Shown: positions 1 through 6,072 of the stretch, in pieces | How positions within the stretch are numbered: the first letter of the stretch is position 1 | Layout: every line of letters starts with the position of its first letter | Source of the DNA: Clostridiales bacterium | Lineage (GTDB): Bacteria; Bacillota; Clostridia; Oscillospirales; Acutalibacteraceae | Direction: 5' to 3' | Assembly (NCBI GenBank): GCA_019417145.1 | Contig: DXVY01000068.1 | Location: 1-7,992 of the forward strand | Length of the DNA: 7,992 nt | The notes under the pieces: model-generated | What the model was told of the DNA's origin: nothing | What the model saw: only the letters and a program-made list of their open reading frames with translations | The model's database searches: none | Program-made: the position numbers and the translations under genes

Positions 1-50
1 GCAATAGCCGTTTCGGGCTGCTTCCGGCGGACAGGCCCAAGCCTTTTGAC
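1..50 (+). CDS. Possible 3' end of an unidentified upstream gene (partial)
   Basis: Reading from base 3, the frame is open from the window edge and ends in TGA at 48-50, giving a tail that reads NSRFGLLPADRPKPF. The stop lies 21 nt before the dnaE start, a spacing typical of genes in one operon. I do not recognise the peptide and 15 residues are too few to assign a family. Frame 1 is also open here but runs on deep into dnaE, so I prefer this frame. It could equally be non-coding. Confidence 0.25.
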
Positions 51-71
51 GCTGCAGAAAGGGAGACCCCC

Positions 72-3000
72 ATGGATTTTGTACACCTGCATCTGCATAC
101 GGAATATAGCCTGCTGGACGGCGCCTGCCGTATCGGCCGGCTTTTTCAACGCGCAAAGGAGCTGGGACAGCGGGCCGTGGCCATCACCGACCACGGGGTC
201 ATGTACGGCGCGGTGGAATTTTACAAAGAGGCCCAAAAGCAGGGCATCAAGCCGATTATCGGCTGCGAGGTTTATGTGGCGCCCCGCACCCGCTTTGATA
301 AGGTCCACGAGCTGGACAGCGAATATAGCCACCTGGTGCTGCTCTGTGAAAACGGGACAGGTTATCGGAACCTCACCCATATAGTCTCTAAAAGCTTTAC
401 CGAGGGATTTTATGGGAAGCCTCGGATTGACCGGGAACTGCTGGAGGCCCATCACGAAGGGCTCATCGCCCTGTCCGCCTGTCTGGCCGGCGAGGTTCCC
501 AAGGCTCTTTTGCGAGGCGACTATGCGGCCGCCCGGGAAACCGCTTTATGGTATGACGGGCTGTTTGGCCGGGGAAACTATTTTTTGGAGCTGCAAAACC
601 ACGGCTTGCGTGAACAGCTGGAGATAAATCCCTCCATGATTAAGCTGTCCCGGGAAACCGGTATTCCCCTGGTGGCTACCAACGACGCCCACTATATCAC
701 GCCTGAGGACAGCCGTATGCAGAAGGTGCTCATCTGCATCCAGACCGGCCACACCATCGATGAGGATAATCCCCTGGCCTTTGGCACCGACCAGTTCTAT
801 ATGAAATCGGCCGAGGAGATGGCCTCCCTTTTCCCCGACCAGGAGGCGGCGATTGCCAATACGGTGGAAATTGCCGAACGCTGCAATGTGGAGTTTGCGT
901 TCGGGCAAATAAAGCTGCCGGTTTACGATATTGGCCAGCGGGACCATGGGGAATATTTTAGGGAGCTGTGTTATAAGGGGCTGCATCGCATCTACGGCCC
1001 GCAACCGGACAAGTCCCTGGTGGACCGGCTGGAGTACGAGCTACAGGTCATCGGCTCCATGGGCTATACGGACTATTATCTCATCGTCCAGGATTTTGTC
1101 AATTACGCCAAGAGCAAGGGCATTCCGGTAGGACCGGGAAGGGGATCGGGCGCGGCCAGCCTGGCGGCCTACTGCGTGGGTATCACCGGCATCGATCCCA
1201 TAAAATACAATCTGCTTTTTGAACGGTTTCTAAACCCGGAGCGGGTCAGTATGCCCGATTTTGATATTGATTTCTGCTATGTCCGCCGGCAAGAGGTTAT
1301 CGATTACGTCATACAAAAATATGGTTCCGACCATGTGGCCCAGATCATCACCTTCGGCACTATGGCGGCCCGCGCCGCCGTGCGGGACGTGGGGCGCGCG
1401 CTGGATATTCCCTATGCCGTATGCGACCAGACGGCCAAGCTGATTCCCTTTGAACTGGGGATCACCATTGATAAAGCCATGGCCGCTTCGCCCGAGCTCA
1501 GAGAAAAATATGCCGCCGATCCCCAGATCAAGGAACTTATCGATATGGCGCGGAAGGTGGAGGGCATGCCCCGACACGCTTCCACCCACGCCGCCGGCGT
1601 GGTCATCACCGACCGACCGGTGGAGGAATACGTGCCCCTGGCCAAAAACGACGACGCCGTGGTCACCCAGTTTACCATGACCGCTCTCGAGGAGCTGGGC
1701 CTGTTGAAGATGGATTTCTTAGGCCTTCGCAACCTGACCATTCTGGCCGACGCGGAAAAAATGATACGGGAGCAGCAGCCGAATTTTTCCGTGGATCAAA
1801 TTCCTCTGGACGACCCGGATACCCTTGCCATGATGTCCGACGGGCTGACCGAGGGGGTCTTCCAGTTTGAATCGGCCGGCATGCGGGGGGTGCTGCACGC
1901 CTTCCGGCCGGAATCCATAGAGGATCTCATCGCCATCATTTCCCTCTATCGCCCCGGTCCCATGGAATCCATTCCCAAATATATCCATAACCGCCACCAT
2001 CCGGAGGATGTGCGGTATGCGACGCCCCTTTTGAAACCTATATTGGATGTGACCTATGGCTGTATCGTTTACCAGGAGCAGGTCATGCAGATTTTCCGTT
2101 CCTTGGCCGGCTATTCCCTGGGACGGGCGGATATTGTCCGCCGGGCCATGGCCAAGAAAAAGCACGCGGTTATGGAAAAGGAGCGGAAGGCCTTTATTTA
2201 CGGAGAGACCGCTGCGGATGGAAGGGTAGAGTGCGAGGGCTGTGTGAACCGGGGGGTGCCGGCGGCGGTTGCCGAGTCTATTTTCGATCAGATGTCGGCC
2301 TTCAGTTCCTACGCCTTCAATAAGGCCCATGCCGCCGCCTATGCCTTTGTGGCCTATCAAACGGCCTATCTCAAATGTCACTACGGCAAGGAGTACATGG
2401 CCGCCCTGCTGACAAGCGTTTTGGACGCGTCGGGAAAGGTGTCGGCCTATATCGCCGAGTGCGTGCGGATGGGCATCCATGTGCTCCCGCCCCATGTGAA
2501 TGTGAGCCTGCCCGGCTTTGCCGTGGCGGGAGAGGATATCCGGTTCGGTCTGATGGCCGTCAAGAACCTGGGACGGGGCCTGATCGAACAGCTGATCAGA
2601 GAGCGCGAAAGCGGCCCCTATACCTCTTTTTATGACTTTTGCAGCCGGCTGTATGGCCGGGATTTGAACCGACGGGCCTTGGAAAGCCTTATAAAGTGCG
2701 GCGCGCTGGATGACCTGGGGGCAAATCGTCACCAGATGCTGGAGTCGGTGGAGGCCGTGCTGGCCGCCCTGGATTCCGAACGCAGGCGCAACGTAGAGGG
2801 ACAGATGGGGCTTTTCGGCCTGATCGAGGAGCAGGGGGGAGCGGCCGATCCCTTTACTCTGCCCGCCGTGGAGGAGCTTCCCAAAAGGGAACTGCTGGCC
2901 GGGGAGAAGGAGACTACGGGGCTGTATCTGTCCGGCCATCCCATGCAGGCCTATGCGGCTGCGGCGGAAAGAAGCGGGGCCGTGCGTATCAGCGACATTA

Positions 3001-3605
3001 TCGCTGAGGACAGCCGGTATAAGGATAATCAACGCGTGACCATTGTGGCTATGGTGTCGGGCATGCGGCTGAAAACCACCAGGTCCGAGCAGACAATGGC
3101 CTTCCTCACGGCCGAGGATATGTACGGATCCGTGGGTGTTCTCGTGTTTCCGAAGATCCTCTCGGCCTCCGCGGGGATGCTGCGGGAGGGGGCGGTGGTG
3201 CGTATGAGCTGCCGCGTGGCCCTACGGGAGGATCGGGATACCGAGCTGATCTGTGAGGCGGCCGAACCCTTCCGGGAGGATAAGCCGCCGGCGGGACCGA
3301 AGGATGCGGGGGAGACTGGGCCGGCGTCCCAGAGGGGCCAAACGCCCATATCCTCTGCGGCAGCGCCCCACAAAAAGGTTCGGCCGGGGCTGTATCTGCG
3401 TATTCCTTCCTTGGAGGACGGGGCGTATAAGAAGGCCCGCCAAATTATGGATATTTTTGACGGCGCGACCCCGGTCTACCTTTACTGTCTGGATACCGGC
3501 AAACGGCTGTGCAGTCCGTCGTCCGCATGGGTAGATCTGAATCCGCCTATGCTGTCACAACTGCGCAAAGTTCTGGGAGCTGACAACGTGAAATTGGTGG
3601 ATTAG
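72..3605 (+). CDS. dnaE: DNA polymerase III alpha subunit (replicative polymerase, PHP-containing)
   Basis: Template-directed DNA synthesis at the replication fork, 1177 residues, close to the usual length of DnaE. The start is supported by AAAGGGAG at 58-65, six bases before ATG. An N-terminal PHP domain (about 1-210) carries H7, H9, D16, H41, E66, H87, C137, D205 and H207, the full set of metal ligands known from DnaE1-type enzymes. The polymerase core has GPGRGSG (354-360), PDFDIDF (395-401) and KMDFLGLR (546-553), which supply the catalytic aspartates, plus YRPGPM (626-631) and FNKAHAAAY (749-757). A helix-hairpin-helix region follows (about 800-890), then a QMGLF clamp-binding motif (911-915) and an OB fold (about 985-1065). 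A Pro/Gly/Ala-rich linker (about 1066-1104) leads to a small C-terminal domain. Clostridia normally also have PolC, so the division of labour is unknown. pfkA follows but has its own promoter. Confidence 0.97.
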   Translation: MDFVHLHLHTEYSLLDGACRIGRLFQRAKELGQRAVAITDHGVMYGAVEFYKEAQKQGIKPIIGCEVYVAPRTRFDKVHELDSEYSHLVLLCENGTGYRNLTHIVSKSFTEGFYGKPRIDRELLEAHHEGLIALSACLAGEVPKALLRGDYAAARETALWYDGLFGRGNYFLELQNHGLREQLEINPSMIKLSRETGIPLVATNDAHYITPEDSRMQKVLICIQTGHTIDEDNPLAFGTDQFYMKSAEEMASLFPDQEAAIANTVEIAERCNVEFAFGQIKLPVYDIGQRDHGEYFRELCYKGLHRIYGPQPDKSLVDRLEYELQVIGSMGYTDYYLIVQDFVNYAKSKGIPVGPGRGSGAASLAAYCVGITGIDPIKYNLLFERFLNPERVSMPDFDIDFCYVRRQEVIDYVIQKYGSDHVAQIITFGTMAARAAVRDVGRALDIPYAVCDQTAKLIPFELGITIDKAMAASPELREKYAADPQIKELIDMARKVEGMPRHASTHAAGVVITDRPVEEYVPLAKNDDAVVTQFTMTALEELGLLKMDFLGLRNLTILADAEKMIREQQPNFSVDQIPLDDPDTLAMMSDGLTEGVFQFESAGMRGVLHAFRPESIEDLIAIISLYRPGPMESIPKYIHNRHHPEDVRYATPLLKPILDVTYGCIVYQEQVMQIFRSLAGYSLGRADIVRRAMAKKKHAVMEKERKAFIYGETAADGRVECEGCVNRGVPAAVAESIFDQMSAFSSYAFNKAHAAAYAFVAYQTAYLKCHYGKEYMAALLTSVLDASGKVSAYIAECVRMGIHVLPPHVNVSLPGFAVAGEDIRFGLMAVKNLGRGLIEQLIRERESGPYTSFYDFCSRLYGRDLNRRALESLIKCGALDDLGANRHQMLESVEAVLAALDSERRRNVEGQMGLFGLIEEQGGAADPFTLPAVEELPKRELLAGEKETTGLYLSGHPMQAYAAAAERSGAVRISDIIAEDSRYKDNQRVTIVAMVSGMRLKTTRSEQTMAFLTAEDMYGSVGVLVFPKILSASAGMLREGAVVRMSCRVALREDRDTELICEAAEPFREDKPPAGPKDAGETGPASQRGQTPISSAAAPHKKVRPGLYLRIPSLEDGAYKKARQIMDIFDGATPVYLYCLDTGKRLCSPSSAWVDLNPPMLSQLRKVLGADNVKLVD

Positions 3606-3612
3606 CCGATTC

Positions 3613-3633
3613 CTTTCCATGCGCGATGGAAAG
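3613..3633. repeat. Perfect 8-bp inverted repeat between dnaE and the pfkA promoter
   Basis: CTTTCCAT (3613-3620) and ATGGAAAG (3626-3633) are perfect inverted repeats separated by GCGCG. The element starts eight bases after the dnaE stop and ends three bases before the -35 box of the pfkA promoter. No T-tract follows, so it is not a standard intrinsic terminator. It may be a protein-binding operator for pfkA or an mRNA 3'-end stabilising hairpin for dnaE; the sequence alone does not decide. Confidence 0.6.
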
Positions 3634-3636
3634 CAC

Positions 3637-3664
3637 TTGACAGCTTGCGGAATTACGGTATCAT
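3637..3664 (+). promoter_or_regulatory. Sigma-70-type promoter for pfkA
   Basis: A consensus -35 TTGACA at 3637-3642 is followed, after a 16-bp spacer, by TATCAT at 3659-3664 (five of six matches to TATAAT). Transcription would start near 3671, leaving a leader of about 100 nt before pfkA. It lies in the first non-coding gap after dnaE and faces pfkA. Confidence 0.75.
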
Positions 3665-3683
3665 AGTATTGGTGAAATTTATG

Positions 3684-3711
3684 TTCACGGCAGGGTATGC
3701 CATCCTATCAT
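3684..3711 (+). promoter_or_regulatory. Possible second pfkA promoter
   Basis: TATCATAG at 3706-3713 exactly repeats the -10 octamer of the upstream promoter (3659-3666). A weak -35-like TTCACG (3684-3689, four of six matches) sits 16 bp before it, the same spacing as upstream. If used, it would give a leader of about 55 nt. The repeat may instead be coincidental or a regulator-binding half-site. Confidence 0.25.
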
Positions 3712-3760
3712 AGAGCGAAGCGGTCTGGATTTTTGTCGCAAGGGCCGTTATCAGGAAGAT

Positions 3761-3766
3761 GGAGGA
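3761..3766 (+). promoter_or_regulatory. Ribosome binding site that fixes the pfkA start
   Basis: GGAGGA ends seven bases before the ATG at 3774. It overlaps the alternative in-frame ATG at 3759 and so cannot serve that codon. This favours the 322-residue protein over a form five residues longer. Confidence 0.85.
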
Positions 3767-3773
3767 ATCAGTT

Positions 3774-4742
3774 ATGAATGTAAAAACGATTGGCGTGCTG
3801 ACCAGCGGCGGTGACGCGCCGGGCATGAATGCGGCCGTCCGCGCCGTCGTGCGCACGGCTATATTCAAAGGCATCCGCGTGGTGGGAATCCGCCGAGGCT
3901 ATAACGGCCTGATCGATAATGATATTTTTGAAATGAACCTGCGTTCGGTTTCCGATATCATCCATCGGGGCGGAACGATCCTGTATACCGCCCGCAGCCC
4001 TGAATTCAAGACCGAAGAGGGCATGCAAAAGGCGGTGGATACCTGTAAGCAGGAAGGCATCGACGGCATTGTTGTTATCGGCGGCGACGGTTCCTACCGC
4101 GGCGCTCGGGATCTGAGCCTGCGGGGCGTTCCCTGCGTGGGTATCCCCGGTACCATCGACAACGATATATCTTCCACCGACTATACCGTGGGCTTTGACA
4201 CCGCGATGAATACCGCCATGGAGATGGTGGATCGCCTGCGGGACACCACCCAGTCCCATGAGCGTTGTTCGGTGGTGGAGGTCATGGGCCGCCGGGCCGG
4301 TTATTTGGCCCTGCAAACCGGCATTGCCGTGGGCGCGACCTCGATTCTGGTGCCCGAGGTTCCCTTTGATATCGATCAGGATATCATCGCCCGCATGCGC
4401 AAGACCCAGCTTTCCGGCAAAAAGCACTTTATTGTGGTGGTGGCCGAAGGCGTGGGCGGCGTGCAGGAGCTGGCCAAGGAAATCGAGGCTAGAACGGGCA
4501 TTGAGTCCCGCGCCACCGTGCTGGGCCATGTCCAGCGGGGCGGCAGCCCTACCGTTCGTGACCGGGTTATGGCCAGCCAGATGGGCCATCAGGCTGTGGA
4601 ACTGCTCAGTCAGGGCATTGGCAACAAGGTGGTCTGCTTCAAAGAGGACAAGATCGTCAGCAAGGATATCTATGAAGCCTTGGCTGAACATAAGGAATTT
4701 GATATTAACCTGTATAAAATCGCCCACGAGATTTCCATCTAA
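3774..4742 (+). CDS. pfkA: ATP-dependent 6-phosphofructokinase
   Basis: Phosphorylates fructose 6-phosphate to fructose 1,6-bisphosphate with ATP, the committed step of glycolysis, in the cytosol (normally a homotetramer). The 322 residues match bacterial PfkA length. The nucleotide loop GVLTSGGDAPGMNAA (7-21), GGDGS (103-107) and PGTIDND (125-131, catalytic D129) are intact. Glycine in GGDGS and in PGTIDND marks the ATP-using type; PPi-dependent relatives carry Asp and Lys at these positions. SHERCSVVEVMGR (161-173) and GHVQRGGSP (251-259) contain the sugar-phosphate-binding residues. The start at 3774 is set by GGAGGA. The gene has its own promoter in the dnaE gap and a terminator just downstream, so it can be a single-gene transcript. 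Pyruvate kinase, a frequent partner of pfkA in Firmicutes, does not follow here. Confidence 0.97.
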   Translation: MNVKTIGVLTSGGDAPGMNAAVRAVVRTAIFKGIRVVGIRRGYNGLIDNDIFEMNLRSVSDIIHRGGTILYTARSPEFKTEEGMQKAVDTCKQEGIDGIVVIGGDGSYRGARDLSLRGVPCVGIPGTIDNDISSTDYTVGFDTAMNTAMEMVDRLRDTTQSHERCSVVEVMGRRAGYLALQTGIAVGATSILVPEVPFDIDQDIIARMRKTQLSGKKHFIVVVAEGVGGVQELAKEIEARTGIESRATVLGHVQRGGSPTVRDRVMASQMGHQAVELLSQGIGNKVVCFKEDKIVSKDIYEALAEHKEFDINLYKIAHEISI

Positions 4743-4745
4743 ATG

Positions 4746-4803
4746 AAAAAGGCCGGGCGCCGGGGATTCTTTCCGGCGCCCATCGCCTTTGGGGACCTTT
4801 TTT
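4746..4803 (+). terminator. Intrinsic terminator after pfkA
   Basis: GGGCGCCGG (4755-4763) pairs perfectly with CCGGCGCCC (4773-4781) across a 9-nt loop. The outer AAAGGC (4748-4753) can pair with GCCTTT (4785-4790). Alternatively, AAAAAGG (4746-4752) pairs with CCTTTTT (4796-4802), which brings the T-run at 4798-4803 next to the stem. It begins four bases after the pfkA stop. The T-run is offset from the core stem, so two foldings are possible. Confidence 0.85.
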
Positions 4804-4825
4804 AAACAAAATTGCCGGTATGCCC

Positions 4826-4854
4826 TTGACAAATCGTCCAAAAAAGATTATAAA
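4826..4854 (+). promoter_or_regulatory. Strong promoter for the tRNA-Gly gene
   Basis: TTGACA (4826-4831), a 17-bp spacer and TATAAA (4849-4854) form a near-consensus sigma-70-type promoter in an AT-rich stretch. The expected start is around 4861, about ten bases before the mature tRNA. Such a promoter is what a stable RNA gene needs. Confidence 0.88.
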
Positions 4855-4871
4855 TAATAAGTATCCATTGC

Positions 4872-4945
4872 GCGGACATAGTTTAATGGTAAAATTCCAG
4901 CTTCCCAAGCTGGCCTTGCGGGTTCGATTCCCGTTGTCCGCTCCA
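4872..4945 (+). tRNA. tRNA-Gly, anticodon CCC
   Basis: A complete cloverleaf of 74 nt including an encoded CCA. The acceptor stem GCGGACA (4872-4878) pairs with TGTCCGC (4935-4941), followed by discriminator T and CCA (4943-4945). The D stem is 4881-4884 with 4892-4895. The anticodon stem CCAGC (4897-4901) pairs with GCTGG (4909-4913) around the loop TTCCCAA, placing anticodon CCC at 4904-4906, which reads GGG glycine codons. The T stem GCGGG (4918-4922) pairs with CCCGT (4930-4934) around TTCGATT. It is a single gene with its own promoter and terminator. Confidence 0.97.
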
Positions 4946-4970
4946 GCGGCAGGCTGCCGCTTCCAAGACG

Positions 4971-5003
4971 CGCACCTCACTATTGTGGGGTGCGTTTGAT
5001 TTT
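4971..5003 (+). terminator. Intrinsic terminator of the tRNA-Gly transcript
   Basis: CGCACCTCAC (4971-4980) pairs with GTGGGGTGCG (4985-4994), ten pairs with one G-T, around a TATT loop, followed by TTTGATTTT. A smaller hairpin lies between it and the tRNA (AGCGGC 4945-4950 with GCCGCT 4956-4961); that one could mark the 3' processing region. Confidence 0.85.
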
Positions 5004-5054
5004 ATGCCCGCGCTTAGGCTGCTGTCCTTTTCAGCACAAGCCCGACTCTATACG

Positions 5055-5090
5055 CCGGAAGCCGTTGTTTACATGGCTTCCGGTTTTTTT
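5055..5090 (+). terminator. Very clean intrinsic terminator without an obvious gene
   Basis: CCGGAAGCC (5055-5063) and GGCTTCCGG (5075-5083) form a perfect 9-bp stem with an 11-nt loop, followed directly by seven Ts (5084-5090). It is oriented for plus-strand transcription and works poorly in reverse, since no T-run would follow on the minus strand. No gene lies between the tRNA terminator and this element, so it is either a back-up for the tRNA unit or the end of an unrecognised small RNA. Confidence 0.9.
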
Positions 5091-5105
5091 ATAAAAATCA
5101 AGACC

Positions 5106-5127
5106 TGATCAATGTTTGATCAATGTT
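5106..5127. repeat. Two perfect tandem copies of an 11-bp unit
   Basis: TGATCAATGTT occurs at 5106-5116 and again immediately at 5117-5127. The junction creates the palindrome TTGATCAA (5116-5123). It sits just after the orphan terminator. It may be a slippage product or a pair of binding half-sites; 11 bp is about one helical turn. Confidence 0.85.
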
Positions 5128-5172
5128 ATTCCGCCTCTGCTATCTTCTCGCTCAATTTATGGGCAATCGAAT

Positions 5173-5214
5173 CGGCCGCCCGCTTCCCCCGCGCAGGGAT
5201 AAGCCGGGCGGCCG
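5173..5214. repeat. Long GC-rich inverted repeat (hairpin)
   Basis: CGGCCGCCCG (5173-5182) is perfectly complementary to CGGGCGGCCG (5205-5214). Inside, GCTT (5182-5185) can pair with AAGC (5201-5204) and CCC (5188-5190) with GGG (5196-5198), giving an extended imperfect hairpin. No T-run follows on either strand, so it is not a standard terminator. It may limit read-through between the converging units, protect the 3' end of the ECF mRNA, or be a dispersed repeat. Confidence 0.65.
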
Positions 5215-5340
5215 CTCTTATATGGGGCTATGCAGATTGTGGGATACGGCGTTTGCAAGGCTGCTTCCTATCTCCTCGGTCGATCAGGGCGACCGTTCCG
5301 CCGGCCGGGATGCCCGAAGCACGCCGTGGGATCCGCCGGT

Positions 5341-5376
5341 TATCGCTTTGCGTACCCGTGTCTATTGCTTTGCGTA
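5341..5376. repeat. Imperfect 14-bp direct repeat spanning the S-component stop
   Basis: TATCGCTTTGCGTA (5341-5354) and TATTGCTTTGCGTA (5363-5376) differ at one base and are offset by 22 bp. The right copy encodes the last residues of the S component (YAKQ) and its stop. The left copy lies just beyond the gene. It looks like a small tandem duplication of the gene's 3' end. Confidence 0.7.
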
Positions 5377-6072
5377 ATACTCCCGCAGGCCGTATCGCTT
5401 TTTGATCCGCTCTAAAACATGGTTGAGAGGGATGCCGGGCAGCAGAAGGAAGATTACATTGGAGGCGGCATAGACGGCGGTAAAGGGCAGGGCGGATAGA
5501 AGGGCCAGACCGTACCGGTCCCATCTCCATCCTTCCCCAAAACTAAGCACCGTCCATATATCCATTATCAGGGAAAATGCCGCGCCGGCCACTACGCCGT
5601 ACAGCAACAGCAGGACAAGATGCTTTTTCAGCGGCCTTGCCAGCAGGCCCGCCACAAAGCCGATCAGTCCCCAAACCAGCATCTGAAAAGGGGTCCAGGG
5701 CCCCTGTCCGAAATAAATATTGGAAAGCAGCGCCGAGAGCGCGCCGGTGAGAAAGCCGGCCTCAGGCCCAAAATGCAGGGCGGTTATGACCACCAGGGCG
5801 GTCACCGGTTTAAAGCCGGGCAGGGCGGCGAAGAGGATCCGTCCGGCGACCGACAACGCCACCATAACGGCGATCAGAATGCTCTCTCTGGCCTTGGGCT
5901 GCTTTCGTTCAAAGGCCAGAAAAAAGGGGATACAGGCGGCAAAGGCCACCAGCAGGGAAAATACGGCGTATTGCTCCTGTGAAAAGAGCAGCGCGCCCGC
6001 CAGAATAAGGCCGGGAATAAAGAGCAGGATGATGCAAAAGGACACCGCCTTTTTAACCCTCAACCTACGCAT
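5362..6072 (-). CDS. ECF transporter substrate-binding S component, substrate unknown
   Basis: Membrane protein of 236 residues that should capture a micronutrient and hand it to the ECF module encoded just upstream. A core of six predicted helices (about 65-83, 88-101, 105-120, 128-145, 151-177, 187-212) follows two extra N-terminal helices (about 10-30 and 36-54) not found in canonical six-helix S components. The first core helix has Ala at 68, 72 and 76 in the AxxxA pattern that S components use to dock on EcfT. The segment from GFKPV (86-90) through FGPEAGF (101-107) to FGQGPWTP (121-128) resembles clostridial S-component proteins. A link to cobalamin-type (CbrT-like) members is only a memory-based guess. 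ATG at 6072 is chosen for GGAGG at 6078-6082 and an 8-bp overlap with the ATPase stop. An upstream ATG at 6108 is less likely. No riboswitch or biosynthetic gene reveals the substrate. Confidence 0.85.
   Translation of the reverse strand: MRRLRVKKAVSFCIILLFIPGLILAGALLFSQEQYAVFSLLVAFAACIPFFLAFERKQPKARESILIAVMVALSVAGRILFAALPGFKPVTALVVITALHFGPEAGFLTGALSALLSNIYFGQGPWTPFQMLVWGLIGFVAGLLARPLKKHLVLLLLYGVVAGAAFSLIMDIWTVLSFGEGWRWDRYGLALLSALPFTAVYAASNVIFLLLPGIPLNHVLERIKKRYGLREYYAKQ

Larger units (their letters stand above)
5091..5361. other. Non-coding stretch between convergent units
   Basis: This 271-bp stretch separates the plus-strand tRNA unit from the minus-strand ECF operon. Open frames cross it on both strands, but none has a convincing ribosome binding site or a recognisable product, and they run into the transporter gene in the wrong frame. 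It holds a tandem 11-bp repeat, a long GC hairpin and a short duplication near the transporter stop, described separately. A weak dyad, GGTCG (5278-5282) with CGACC (5290-5294), is also present. I see no clear minus-strand terminator for the ECF operon. Confidence 0.6.

Noticed and set aside
46..384. Open plus-strand frame overlapping the beginning of dnaE
   Set aside because: It overlaps dnaE in another frame, has no recognisable product, and the dnaE frame shows clear PHP motifs here.
1719..3032. 437-codon open frame antisense to dnaE
   Set aside because: Long antisense frames are common opposite GC-rich coding DNA; the translation matches no family and lacks a ribosome binding site.
3613..3633. 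dnaE intrinsic terminator
   Set aside because: The dyad is perfect but is followed by CACTTGACAG and not a T-run.
3759..3773. Alternative pfkA start at 3759
   Set aside because: The ribosome binding site GGAGGA overlaps this codon, and PfkA proteins usually begin just before the KTIGVLTSGG segment.
3768..4841. 357-codon open frame antisense to pfkA
   Set aside because: It mirrors pfkA codon structure, is rich in His and Gly as expected for a shadow, and runs through the pfkA terminator.
4705..4980. 91-codon minus-strand open frame across the tRNA
   Set aside because: It covers the tRNA gene, its promoter and the pfkA terminator, all of which are well supported.
5112..5405. 97-codon plus-strand open frame in the middle gap
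   Set aside because: It starts in the tandem repeat, crosses the GC hairpin, enters the opposing S-component gene and has no ribosome binding site or family resemblance.
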